Below, in pieces: positions 54,422 through 63,657 of a stretch of DNA of 64,000 bases. This DNA comes from Desulforapulum autotrophicum (lineage in GTDB: Bacteria; Desulfobacterota; Desulfobacteria; Desulfobacterales; Desulfolunaceae). The translations under genes were made by a program, and so were the position numbers. The notes beneath the pieces were generated by a model. The model worked only from the letters and a program-made list of their open reading frames with translations, did not search any database and was not told where the DNA came from. Each line of letters begins with the position of its first letter. The stretch's first letter is position 1. The DNA is taken from positions 1-64,000 of the forward strand of contig DYJE01000029.1 of NCBI GenBank assembly GCA_020723285.1, read 5' to 3'.

Positions 54422-57307
54422 TCAGGGTTTTCTGGCGGGAACGATCACCACCGTGGCGGCCCGGCTGTTGTCAAGATACCTTGCGGCCATAGCCTTAATG
54501 TCCGCCGCCGTGATGGAGGCGTAATCGTTTTCCATGGTCCGCGCCCAGTCCAGTTTCTGGGCGTAGCGCCCCGATCCGCTCATGACGCTGTTCAGCCAGT
54601 AGCCGTTGGTCCGCCTCATGTCCTTGATACTGGTGACAATGGGGTCCACGGCCCGTTTCAGTTCATCGGCGGTGATGCCGTTTTTCCTTATGTCTTCGGC
54701 GATGTCCTTGATTTTGGTCACGATCCGACCCGAATCCTTGGGGTCCAGACTCACCACCGCCTGAAAGGTTCCGTAACCGGGGTAGGCCAGACTGGCCTGG
54801 TTGTAAGCGTAGGGTGAATAGGCCGCCCCCAGTTCCTCGCGGACCACGTTCCGCAGTTTTTCAGAAAAAACCGCGCCAAGAACCGACAATCGGCGGGTCT
54901 GGGAGATATTCCAGAAATCGTCCGTGGGATAAACGACCTTGACCTGACCTTTGGGAATTTCCGTGGGAACCTCAAGATTCAGAACCTGGGACGCAGGAAA
55001 CGCGGGAAGGGCGTCCGTTCCTTTGATCAGAGGCCTTGGCGGCTTGCGGCCTGCGGGCAGGGATCCCAGATAGCGGGCCGCCGATTCAATGACCGCGTCG
55101 ATGTCCATGTCGCCGGCCATGGACAGTTCAAGCCCCCCGTGTTCCAGCGCCGCTCCCACCCAGGTTTCCACATCCGCAGCCGAATTCCGGCTGTAAATGT
55201 CATAGGGCGGCAGTCCGAACCTGGAATCGCCACCCGCAAGAAAACGGTCCGCATGAAGGGCTTCCACACCTTCCACGGTTTTCTCCATTTCGTCGTAGTC
55301 CTGCTTCATGCGCTTCATGACCAGATCGTAAGACTCCTGACGGAAGCCGGTATCCCTGATCTGGGCTTCCAGCAGCTGGAACGTCAAGGGGATTTCAGAC
55401 GGTGTGGTGCTTCCGGAAAAGGCGAAGCTGTCTTCAAGCACCATGAAACCCATCTCCGTGTTACGCCCAGAAAGAGCCCTTTTCAGGGTTTCATTGTCCA
55501 TGGATTTGAACCCGCTTTCGTTGACAAGATTCATGGCAAGGGATGACAGTCCCGGTTTGTCCAGGGGTTCACGGGCTGTGCCGTCGCCGAAAATCATTTT
55601 AAAGACAATCCGGCTGGCTTCGAAATCCGTTTTCTTGAGATTGAGCCTGACGCCGTTTTCAAACTCCACACAGGTCAGCCCCAGATCGTCCACGGTTTTC
55701 CTGACCGCAATCTTCCCTGGTGTTTCAGGTTCCGGCAGATAGGGAAACACCGCTTCTTTTTCCTCGATTCGCGGGGCTACAGCCACAGAGAGGCTTTTTT
55801 CGTATGCGTCGAGAACGCGTTTGTCCGGCGTCACGTCCTTGCTTTGAAGATCGGCGTTGCCGGTGACGAGGATCAGAAGATGCTCTGGTGACCAGGCTTT
55901 TCTGAAGGCGGCGTTGACGGTTTCAATGGAGAGGGATTCCACCATGGGCTTGAGTAGCGCGAGAGACGCTTCAGGTGAAAGAATGATCTTGTCCATGAGA
56001 AGTGTACGGATGATGCCTGTGCTCAAAGCCCCGCTGTCACGGGTGGGGGCTTTTTTAACCGCCAGTTCCAGATCCGAGACCACGTTTTTTTTCACCCGGT
56101 TCAACTCCGCGTCACTGAAACCGTAGGTCAGGGCCTGACGGAGGTTCTGGTCGATAAATGCCACGGCCTGTTCCCATTTGTCCGGGCTGGCTTCCGCAGC
56201 GAAATTGGCGTAACGCACATGCTTGAGGAAAACACCCGACGTTGCGGAGGCCCCTGTCACAGGGCAATCGGGATTGCGGACCAGAGCGTCCAGTCGGCTT
56301 TGCATCATGGCGTTGGCCATCTGTTCCACCAGCGCGGCGTATCGTTCCTCCGGGCTGTCGGCCCGAACCACTTCCTTTGTGAGCTTCTCGAATGAAATCT
56401 CGGTTTTTCCGCTTTCCTTTTCATAATGGTAAAAGGCCTTAGTACCCGTGTGATTTATACTTCCGGGATCGGGCTCCGAAACCGCCGGAGCTCTTTGCAC
56501 AAGATCTGAAAATGAAGTTTTGACCATGGTTTCAGCCTGGTCCATATCAAAGTCTCCGACCATGACCAGAATCATGTGATCGGGCCTGTACCAGGTGTCG
56601 TAAAATTCCTTGAGGGTGTTCCGGGTAACGGACTCGATGACCTTTTCAGTCCCGATGGGCAGGCGTTTGGCCAACAGCATCTCCGGCAGCTCAAAGGCGA
56701 GAACCGCCTCGAAAGTTCGGTAGGACGCGGAGTCCCGGTCCCTTTTCTCGGCAAGGATGATGTTTTTTTCACGCTGGACCTCGGTTTCAAGCAAAAGAGC
56801 GCCTTTGGCATAGTCTTTCATGACCTTGAGACCGTCTTCGAGATTTTTTTTGTCGCCCAGAGGCAGCAGCACATCGTAAACCGTTTCCGTAAACCCGGTG
56901 TGGGCGTTGGCGTCATCGCCGAACTGCATGCCGATGTTCTGAAAATATTTGACCAGCTCACCCGGCGGAAAATTTTCCGACCCGTTGAACAGCATATGTT
57001 CCAGATAATGGGCCACGCCCCGCTGGTCTTCCCGCTCCTGAACCGAACCGGCCCGGATCACCAGGTGCATGCTGACCCGGTCTTTGGGTTCCTGATTTTT
57101 CCTGAGCACATAGGTCAGCCCGTTTTCAAGTTTTCCAATGTGAAGGGCAGGGTCATGGGTGAAAAGCCGGGGATCCGGTTTGACCGTTTCTCCCGCCGGG
57201 TGCGTTCCGACTGTGGCGCAACCGGCTGAAAGCCCCAGGGCGAGAATCAGCAGAGCCATGGACTGGCCCAGATAGCGGCGCATTAAAAATTTTCTGAATG
57301 AAATCAT
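54422..57307 (-). CDS. M16 zinc metalloprotease, lipoprotein (PqqL-like)
   Basis: About 961 residues from ATG 57307, with GGAG six bases upstream. The signal peptide ends in the lipobox LSAGC, so it is probably anchored to a membrane. The first M16 domain has the inverted zinc motif HYLEH (within RGVAHYLEHMLFNGSE, about residue 93) and the downstream Glu in the EKRDRDSASYRTFEA region. A second M16 half follows, and the C-terminal third contains LGAAYSPYAYNQ typical of the substrate-binding half. Such proteases degrade peptides in the periplasm. Not obviously linked to the RiPP cluster 20 kb away. Confidence 0.92.
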   Translation of the reverse strand: MISFRKFLMRRYLGQSMALLILALGLSAGCATVGTHPAGETVKPDPRLFTHDPALHIGKLENGLTYVLRKNQEPKDRVSMHLVIRAGSVQEREDQRGVAHYLEHMLFNGSENFPPGELVKYFQNIGMQFGDDANAHTGFTETVYDVLLPLGDKKNLEDGLKVMKDYAKGALLLETEVQREKNIILAEKRDRDSASYRTFEAVLAFELPEMLLAKRLPIGTEKVIESVTRNTLKEFYDTWYRPDHMILVMVGDFDMDQAETMVKTSFSDLVQRAPAVSEPDPGSINHTGTKAFYHYEKESGKTEISFEKLTKEVVRADSPEERYAALVEQMANAMMQSRLDALVRNPDCPVTGASATSGVFLKHVRYANFAAEASPDKWEQAVAFIDQNLRQALTYGFSDAELNRVKKNVVSDLELAVKKAPTRDSGALSTGIIRTLLMDKIILSPEASLALLKPMVESLSIETVNAAFRKAWSPEHLLILVTGNADLQSKDVTPDKRVLDAYEKSLSVAVAPRIEEKEAVFPYLPEPETPGKIAVRKTVDDLGLTCVEFENGVRLNLKKTDFEASRIVFKMIFGDGTAREPLDKPGLSSLAMNLVNESGFKSMDNETLKRALSGRNTEMGFMVLEDSFAFSGSTTPSEIPLTFQLLEAQIRDTGFRQESYDLVMKRMKQDYDEMEKTVEGVEALHADRFLAGGDSRFGLPPYDIYSRNSAADVETWVGAALEHGGLELSMAGDMDIDAVIESAARYLGSLPAGRKPPRPLIKGTDALPAFPASQVLNLEVPTEIPKGQVKVVYPTDDFWNISQTRRLSVLGAVFSEKLRNVVREELGAAYSPYAYNQASLAYPGYGTFQAVVSLDPKDSGRIVTKIKDIAEDIRKNGITADELKRAVDPIVTSIKDMRRTNGYWLNSVMSGSGRYAQKLDWARTMENDYASITAADIKAMAARYLDNSRAATVVIVPARKP

Positions 57308-57421
57308 AATCATCTCCGGATATCATGTGAGTCTGTCGATGTTTGAAAAAAAAGAATCATCCGAAACTTTTCGTTCATTTCCCGGATGATTTCAAGGCTT
57401 GTGTGGGTCAGTGGCATTTTT

Positions 57422-59830
57422 TTATTCGACGGGGGTTACCCATCGGGTGATCATATCGTACACTTTTTCCTTCTGAATGGGCTTGCTGATGTAGTCGTTC
57501 ATGCCTGCCTCAATACACTGTTCACGGAAACCCTTCATGGCGTGGGCGGTCATGGCGATGATGGGGATCCTGGCATGACCGGCTTCCCTGATGGCCCGTG
57601 TGGCTGTGAGCCCGTCCATATCCGGCATATGGACGTCCATGAAAATCAGCTGATAGGCCTCAGGTTCGGCAAGGAACCTGGCCACCGCTTTCGCCCCGTT
57701 TTCAGCCACGTCCACACGGTAACCTTCGCGTTTCAGCAGCGCAACGGCCAGTTTCTGGTTCACCGGATTGTCTTCGGCCAGAAGAATGGTCACTGACCGG
57801 GTGTCGTCCATGATGACCCGCCGTTCAACCTGTGTCCGGCCCTGATTTTCCTGAGGAGTTTCGGAAACGTTTTCAGCGGACAGAAGCCGGGCCGCCATGC
57901 GGCAAAGTTTGTCTCGCCTCACAGGCCATGGAAGAAAAGCGTCGAACCCTGCGTTTTCGCAGTGGCTTGGCATCAGTTCCGTCACCGAGGAAAGGGCGAT
58001 CATGGCCATTCGCCGATGGGACGGTTCTGCATCACGGAATGCTTTCACCGCGCCCAGCAGTGGACTGGCCGCGGACCGGATACAGGCTATGAAAAGATCC
58101 GCCAAATCTGCATCCGGAGTTTTAAAAACATCGGATTCCAGGGTCAGCCCTGTGACCGCCATCCCTTCTTTTTCAAGCATAGCCGAGATCATGTCAAGGC
58201 TGGCCCTGTGAGAATCGACAACCATAACTTTTTTCCCTGAAAGTACGGTGAACGAAGGCCGTGGAGCTGAGGCGGTCATGGATTTTCCCAGCAACACCCT
58301 GAAATGAAAGGAACTGCCATGATTCACCCTGCTTTCGACCCAGAGTCTGCCGTTCATCAATGAGACGATCTGACGGCAGATGGAAAGACCTAGACCCGTT
58401 CCGCCGAAACGCCGCGTGTCCGAGTTGTCGGCCTGCTGGAACGGTTCAAAAATCACCGCCAGTTTGTCGGCCGGAATGCCGGTCCCCGTATCACGGACCA
58501 CACCGTGAATCATCATTCCGTTGTCCCGTTCTTCTTCCGGAAAAATCCGGAGTTCGATTTCACCCTGCTCCGTGAATTTTGAGGCGTTGCCCATGAGGTT
58601 GGTCAGAACCTGCCGCAGCCGGTTGGGGTCACCCATCAGGCGTTCGGGCACCGCGTCGCTGACATCGCAGATCAGCGTCACGGGTTTTGAGCCGATGCGC
58701 GGACGCATGAGATCGCACACGTCGTAGCACAGGGACTCGATATCGAATTCAATGTTTTCAAGGGCCAGCTCACCCGCTTCGATTTTGGAAAAATCAAGAA
58801 TGTCGTTGAGAAGCGAAAGCAGGGAATCCCCGCTCTGCTTGATGGTCCGCACATAATCCTTCTGGTCTTCGCTGAGAACCGTTTCCGACAGTAGATCGGT
58901 AAACCCGATCAGACCGTTCATGGGCGTTCTGATTTCATGACTCATGTTGGCGAGAAAGGCGCTTTTGGCGATACTTGAACTTTCCGCTTTTTCCGCGAGC
59001 TGGCGCACACGGTCAAGGGCCTTTTCAAGGTCCAGTGTCCGTTCCAGAACCCTATTTTCCAGCTGGGTGTTGAGATGTTCGAAGTTTTCATGGGACCTGA
59101 CAAACTGGTTGAGCAGCATATACGTCATATGGACGATGATGATCAGATAAAAATACTCCATCAGATACACCGAGGCATACACGTTGGCGGCCACCAGGGT
59201 GTCATTGAACGCGGCTCCGATGAAAAAGCAGATGGAAAAAAAAAGGAATCCCGATCCGTGGTAATTCTTCTGTCGGGCAAAACGGTAAGTTTTGATGAGG
59301 AGCAGCAGCAGGACCACCATCTGAACGAAAAGAGCGATCTGAAAGACCGCTCCGGGCTCGGCTTCGTAGTATATCAAAGAACCCAGCTTACCCAGTTCGA
59401 TGGTTTTTATGGCCGGCCGGTCGATGGACACCGTGAGAGCACCATGATCCACGATGGCAAAAACGAACAAGACCGCCAGAAAAGCCGATAGGGCTGTCAT
59501 GGTTTTACGGATTTTCATCTGGGTAAGGTGGTAGATGAACCAGCTGAAGGCCGCAAACATCACCATGGACGCCTCGATCTGGAGTTTTTGCCAGAAGACG
59601 CCCTGTTCAAGGGCCTGCGAGTTGTAAAGACCGGCGCAGAACACATCGTACAGTGCCACTCCCAGACATGTGGCTGAAAACGCGAAATTGACGCTGGGGT
59701 TCACCCGCCTGACCGCGACCCAACCGTGATAAAACGCCACGAACGCGCAGATTCCGGCCATGACCAGCGGCGGAACCGCCATGGCGTCGATGGTCGTACC
59801 TGATATCAACGGCGAGGGGGAAAGATCCAT
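57422..59830 (-). CDS. Hybrid sensor histidine kinase with one degenerate and one active receiver
   Basis: 802 residues. About seven membrane helices (residues 15-245), a coiled coil, HisKA with phospho-acceptor His in FLANMSHEIRTPMNG (about residue 300), HATPase_c with DTGTGIP and GGTGLGLSI. A first receiver-like domain (KKVMVVDSHRASLD) has no Asp where one is expected, reading LFIACI. A C-terminal receiver with ILLAEDNPVNQKLA and phospho-acceptor Asp in IFMDVHMPDMDG follows. It likely senses a membrane or lipid-phase signal. No output gene is adjacent. Confidence 0.92.
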   Translation of the reverse strand: MDLSPSPLISGTTIDAMAVPPLVMAGICAFVAFYHGWVAVRRVNPSVNFAFSATCLGVALYDVFCAGLYNSQALEQGVFWQKLQIEASMVMFAAFSWFIYHLTQMKIRKTMTALSAFLAVLFVFAIVDHGALTVSIDRPAIKTIELGKLGSLIYYEAEPGAVFQIALFVQMVVLLLLLIKTYRFARQKNYHGSGFLFFSICFFIGAAFNDTLVAANVYASVYLMEYFYLIIIVHMTYMLLNQFVRSHENFEHLNTQLENRVLERTLDLEKALDRVRQLAEKAESSSIAKSAFLANMSHEIRTPMNGLIGFTDLLSETVLSEDQKDYVRTIKQSGDSLLSLLNDILDFSKIEAGELALENIEFDIESLCYDVCDLMRPRIGSKPVTLICDVSDAVPERLMGDPNRLRQVLTNLMGNASKFTEQGEIELRIFPEEERDNGMMIHGVVRDTGTGIPADKLAVIFEPFQQADNSDTRRFGGTGLGLSICRQIVSLMNGRLWVESRVNHGSSFHFRVLLGKSMTASAPRPSFTVLSGKKVMVVDSHRASLDMISAMLEKEGMAVTGLTLESDVFKTPDADLADLFIACIRSAASPLLGAVKAFRDAEPSHRRMAMIALSSVTELMPSHCENAGFDAFLPWPVRRDKLCRMAARLLSAENVSETPQENQGRTQVERRVIMDDTRSVTILLAEDNPVNQKLAVALLKREGYRVDVAENGAKAVARFLAEPEAYQLIFMDVHMPDMDGLTATRAIREAGHARIPIIAMTAHAMKGFREQCIEAGMNDYISKPIQKEKVYDMITRWVTPVE

Positions 59831-59980
59831 GCTTCATTCTCGAATGGGTTCACGTGACACACTTAAGGACAGGCGCCCTGAGGCTGAAGAAAAGGCGGAT
59901 GAAGATGAATAACGGCCTGTCATGATTTTCGGGTGGGTCAAGTATGCTACATATGGCGGTGAAAGTAAATGGCCGGAATA

Positions 59981-60382
59981 TCAAACAACCCAGTTCTCGA
60001 CAACAAGAGACGGAATGCGCCTGAATTCCTTTTCGTTGTTCGTGATCAGAATCATGTTCAGACTGAGGGCATGAGCCGCGATGAGCATATCAAGGGGACC
60101 TATGGTGAGTCCCTGAACCTGAAGTTCCGCCCGGATGGCCCCGTAGCATCGCGCGGCCTGATCGTCGTAGGACAATATTTCAAACGGCATCAGGAATTCT
60201 TCAAGCCGTTTTTCATTCCTGATTTTATCACGGCTTTTTGAGACACCGTAGAAAAGCTCGGAAACGGTGATGCTTGAAATACCGACCTGGCCCACCTCCA
60301 TCTGTTTGAACTTGCGAATCACCGAAGGGGGTCTCTCGTTCATGATGTAAATGCAGATGTTCGTGTCAATCAAACAGGTCAT
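59981..60382 (-). CDS. vapC: VapC-type PIN toxin
   Basis: 133 residues of the VapC family: Asp6 in LIDTNICIY, Glu in TVSELFYG, Asp in GPLDMLIAAHAL and the final acidic position in TNNEKEF. It would act as an RNase, often on initiator tRNA or rRNA. The gene overlaps vapB by 17 bp, with the antitoxin first, the usual order. It differs clearly from the PIN protein at 559-978. Confidence 0.92.
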   Translation of the reverse strand: MTCLIDTNICIYIMNERPPSVIRKFKQMEVGQVGISSITVSELFYGVSKSRDKIRNEKRLEEFLMPFEILSYDDQAARCYGAIRAELQVQGLTIGPLDMLIAAHALSLNMILITNNEKEFRRIPSLVVENWVV

Positions 60383-60614
60383 CCAGACCCTCCCGAACCT
60401 GATGAACGTCCGGCTGTTCCCTGTCCGAAATGATCACGTCATCGTATTTGTTCAGATTTTTTTCCCAGATGTCCCAGATTGAGTGGCCTTTGGCCATCAG
60501 CAAAACACCTTCCGGCGTTTTTTTTATAAAGACTTCCGTGCCCTCGAACCTGTATGCCAGAGGCAGACGCACCGCCTGACTTCGCCCGTTGATGAATAAT
60601 TTGGCTGTTTCCAT
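60366..60614 (-). CDS. vapB: VapB-type AbrB/SpoVT swapped-hairpin antitoxin
   Basis: 82 residues: the AbrB-type DNA-binding N-terminus AKLFINGRSQAVRLPLAYRF followed by EVFIKKTPEGVLL, and an acidic C-terminus that binds the toxin. AGGAG precedes the ATG by six bases. A perfect palindromic operator lies 18 bp upstream of the ATG. Confidence 0.92.
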   Translation of the reverse strand: METAKLFINGRSQAVRLPLAYRFEGTEVFIKKTPEGVLLMAKGHSIWDIWEKNLNKYDDVIISDREQPDVHQVREGLDDLFD

Positions 60615-60631
60615 ATCCGGCTCCTCTTTGT

Positions 60632-60665
60632 TTTTGGATATATATTATCCAGTATATATCCAAAA
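60632..60665 (-). promoter_or_regulatory. Perfect palindromic operator of vapBC
   Basis: TTTTGGATATATA (60632-60644) and TATATATCCAAAA (60653-60665) are exact complements with an 8-bp spacer. It lies immediately upstream of vapB and contains AT-rich promoter-like sequence, as expected for VapBC autorepression. Confidence 0.85.
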
Positions 60666-60777
60666 TGGTCAAGGACTAATCCAGCGTCCGATTATCCATC
60701 ACCTTCCGGTTCCGCTCAAACGTTCCCGGTTCCACCATGCGCACCGGAACATCCCAGCCGAACAGCTTAGTCGTATC

Positions 60778-62205
60778 CTATCTGTCGATCTGTCTGTCCT
60801 GTCTCTTATAGTATTCCATCAAAGTTTTTGAGCCAATCCACCTGTAAGGTTCCGGCGGAATAAAGCCTTGAATCCCTGAATGAGTGCCATAATAGGGTGT
60901 ATCTTCCCAACCGTGAGTTTTGCCGCTGTAAACGGAAGCGATCACATCACCAAACATATAGGACATATTCACACCCTGCCCATTGTATGCCAGGCCATAG
61001 TATATATTCTTGTGCTTTCCGGTCACACCCACCTTTGGAATCTCATCCGAGGTCATGCCCAATAATCCGTCCCAGATATATTCAAGTCTGATTCCCTTCA
61101 AACCTGGATAAACCGTGACAAGTTCATTCAGCGTCAATTCATGAATTTTTTGGATATCCCCTTTGTATTTCAGATCGCCTCTAAAATAGTAATCAGCATC
61201 TCCCCCGCCAATGACGATGCGATTGTCATCACGCAAGACCATGTGAAAGAGATAGTTTTTTGAATCATAAAATGGCAAACGGCTGTCCCATCCGATGTTT
61301 GCCAGCTGTTCTTCTGTAAGCGGCTCTGTAACCGCCGTCTGGGCATGAACGGGGATCATGCTGTAAGTGAAATAGCCTAATTTGGATGTGAAGGCATTGG
61401 TTGCAAGGACGATATCCCTGGCCTTGACTTCATGATTGTCATCACCGACTTTAAGGACGATGGTTTCGCCTTCTGAAATATCATTGACTTGACTGTTTTC
61501 ATAAATGACCGCTCCTGCTTTTTCAGCCACAATTTTCAGAGCGTTGATTAATTTGACGGCATGGACGCTGCCGCCATTGGGATCGAAAACTGACGCTGAA
61601 TAACGATCGGTTCCAAGCTTATCTTCTGTTTGATCGGCGTTCCAGAATTCCAGGGGGATGCCCATATCGTTGGCGTCTTTCACATATTCTTTGTAATATG
61701 GGATATCTTCCTCATCAATGATTGTATGGACAAAGCCATTTAACTTTAAGTCGCACTCAACACCACTTTCTTCACACATGCTTTTCATGGATTTCATATT
61801 CCGGGTCGTCAATTCGTAAGTTTTTTTGTGAAGATTGTCATCAAAGGCTATTTCAAAAGATTCTGTCGGGGGCTGCGGCAACACCATGCCGCCATGTCTT
61901 CCCGAAGCCCCGCTGCCTACTTGTTTGGCTTCCAGAACCACAACATGAAGCCCAGGGTTGTATTTCATCAAATGGTACGCAGACGAAAGGCCCGTGTATC
62001 CTCCGCCAATAATCGCCACGTCCACGTCGATATTCTTGTTCAACGCCGCATTGGCGGGCATCATTTCTTTTGCCCAGAAGCTGTCGTTTTTTTCGAAAAC
62101 CGCTTCTTTTTCGCCCAACAACCAAAACATAACGGACAGGACGATAACTGCGACTGTTATGGACAATGTTATACCCGCTGTCTTTTTCAATATCATTTTC
62201 TTCAA
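60778..62205 (-). CDS. Membrane-anchored FAD-dependent oxidoreductase (DAO family)
   Basis: 475 residues. An N-terminal membrane helix (about 10-30) is followed by the FAD motif VDVAIIGGGYTGLSSAYHLM (about 61-80), GSGASGRHGG, and the C-terminal GVTGKHKNIYYGLAYNGQGV. The family includes glycine/D-amino-acid oxidases and gamma-glutamylputrescine oxidase; the substrate cannot be read. An N-terminal anchor is unusual for the family. A paralogue begins at 63658 on the same strand, with an MFS transporter between them. Confidence 0.88.
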   Translation of the reverse strand: MKKMILKKTAGITLSITVAVIVLSVMFWLLGEKEAVFEKNDSFWAKEMMPANAALNKNIDVDVAIIGGGYTGLSSAYHLMKYNPGLHVVVLEAKQVGSGASGRHGGMVLPQPPTESFEIAFDDNLHKKTYELTTRNMKSMKSMCEESGVECDLKLNGFVHTIIDEEDIPYYKEYVKDANDMGIPLEFWNADQTEDKLGTDRYSASVFDPNGGSVHAVKLINALKIVAEKAGAVIYENSQVNDISEGETIVLKVGDDNHEVKARDIVLATNAFTSKLGYFTYSMIPVHAQTAVTEPLTEEQLANIGWDSRLPFYDSKNYLFHMVLRDDNRIVIGGGDADYYFRGDLKYKGDIQKIHELTLNELVTVYPGLKGIRLEYIWDGLLGMTSDEIPKVGVTGKHKNIYYGLAYNGQGVNMSYMFGDVIASVYSGKTHGWEDTPYYGTHSGIQGFIPPEPYRWIGSKTLMEYYKRQDRQIDR

Positions 62206-62292
62206 CCTTTTAAATTAATTAAAATTTTTCTTAATATAACCTGAACACACCCGGCAATCAACACTGAAGTCCAGAGTGTCATTGACCTCATT

Positions 62293-63528
62293 TCAGCTTT
62301 GAAAACGTCCAGATAACCGGCAGGGAAATGCAACACCGTGAGGGCTATGCCTGTTTACAGAGGCCATCAGCTGTTTTGCCGCGATAAAACCGCTAACAAA
62401 AAAAACGATCCCCCCGGCGAACAATACGGATGAAAGACCCTGCTTTTCGACGGACCAACCCAGAACAGGCCCTGCAACAACAAACGTAAGCCGTATGATC
62501 ATGTTTCGAATGGAGAGAACGGTTGCGCGAATCACTGAAGGCGTTACGCGGTTGATGTGATTGTTTAACACCGGTGCTGCCACCCCCCTGACCATGGATG
62601 CGATCATGAGAAATATAAGCCCCCATGTTGCATCAATCCACCCGATGGCAAGGTAGACAAGGGATATTCCCATGGTGATACAGAAAAGGGTTGATTCGAA
62701 CCCCAGTTTTTTTTCAATGGCATGGGCATACCGTGAAAACGTTCCGGCCGTAAGATTCAAGACTGGAATAAAACACCCGTACAGAGGCAAAGGAAGCGTG
62801 TAATGGGCAAACAGTGGCTGGACAAACCATGTCATGGCAAGGGCAGCGGTCCCTGTTGTGGCGGAAAACAGAATATTCCAAAGCATCTGTTTGTTTTGAA
62901 TGCATTCGGCATGAAGTATATTCCCCAGACACCCTTTAACATTGCCGGACGATAACGGGATGTGCACGGGCTCACGGAGTGTTAGGGCTGCCGGTATGGC
63001 AGAAAAAGCGATCAACGCCTGAACGACATAAGGAGTGCGAAGACTTGCCGCGGCAAGCAATACTCCGAGGGGCGCAGCGATGGCCTCGGCGTAATTGCCC
63101 ACCGAGATCAAGCGACCTTCGGTTTCAAGGAAGAGCGGTTCTTTTTTTGCTTCAACAAGGGAATCATAGAGCAGGGCGGAATCGGAGCCTGAAATAAAAC
63201 TCTGCCCCACGCCCAGGACAATCTCGGCTACAAGAAATCCGTTAAACCCTCGCGCAAAACAATAGATCCCAAATCCGACGGTTCCCAGCACGGCCCCGAC
63301 AATCATCGCATTTTTTCTTCCCCAAGCGTCTCCGATATAACCCGAAGGGATTTCAAAAACAACGATGACAAAAGAATAAACCGCTTTCAACACAAACAGT
63401 TCCTGAGTTCCAAGACCATTCTCCCGATAAAAAAGAAAAACGATGGGCATGGTCAGCATCAACCATTTTGAAAGCTTGATCATGTATAATTGTGGAATAT
63501 TTTGAACCCGGCCGGATGTCAGCGTCAC
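62293..63528 (-). CDS. MFS transporter
   Basis: 411 residues with about twelve hydrophobic helices and the loop 2-3 motif GYIGDAWGRKNAM typical of the major facilitator superfamily. It lies between two related FAD-dependent oxidoreductases on the same strand and may import or export their substrate or product. Which solute is not evident. Confidence 0.88.
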   Translation of the reverse strand: MTLTSGRVQNIPQLYMIKLSKWLMLTMPIVFLFYRENGLGTQELFVLKAVYSFVIVVFEIPSGYIGDAWGRKNAMIVGAVLGTVGFGIYCFARGFNGFLVAEIVLGVGQSFISGSDSALLYDSLVEAKKEPLFLETEGRLISVGNYAEAIAAPLGVLLAAASLRTPYVVQALIAFSAIPAALTLREPVHIPLSSGNVKGCLGNILHAECIQNKQMLWNILFSATTGTAALAMTWFVQPLFAHYTLPLPLYGCFIPVLNLTAGTFSRYAHAIEKKLGFESTLFCITMGISLVYLAIGWIDATWGLIFLMIASMVRGVAAPVLNNHINRVTPSVIRATVLSIRNMIIRLTFVVAGPVLGWSVEKQGLSSVLFAGGIVFFVSGFIAAKQLMASVNRHSPHGVAFPCRLSGRFQS

Positions 63529-63617
63529 GTCACATTCCTTAGGTGTTTCCGGCTGGTGCTTTCACATAAAAAAGCAGTGCCATTCAAAATATCACATCCT
63601 TATGACATTCAACCGGA

Positions 63618-63647
63618 GATGGGGAGGCCCGGTAAGCCGCCCCCATC
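63618..63647. other. Hairpin between the second oxidoreductase and the MFS gene
   Basis: GATGGGG (63618-63624) pairs with CCCCATC (63641-63647), with further G/C pairing in the loop. A T-rich run follows on the plus strand only, so for the minus-strand genes it is an mRNA hairpin rather than a classical terminator. Confidence 0.45.
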
Positions 63648-63657
63648 ATCATTTTTC

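Noticed and set aside
54422-57307. M16 protease as part of the RiPP pathway
   Set aside because: M16 proteases do process some RiPPs, but this gene is 20 kb away, in another transcription unit, and has a lipoprotein signal.
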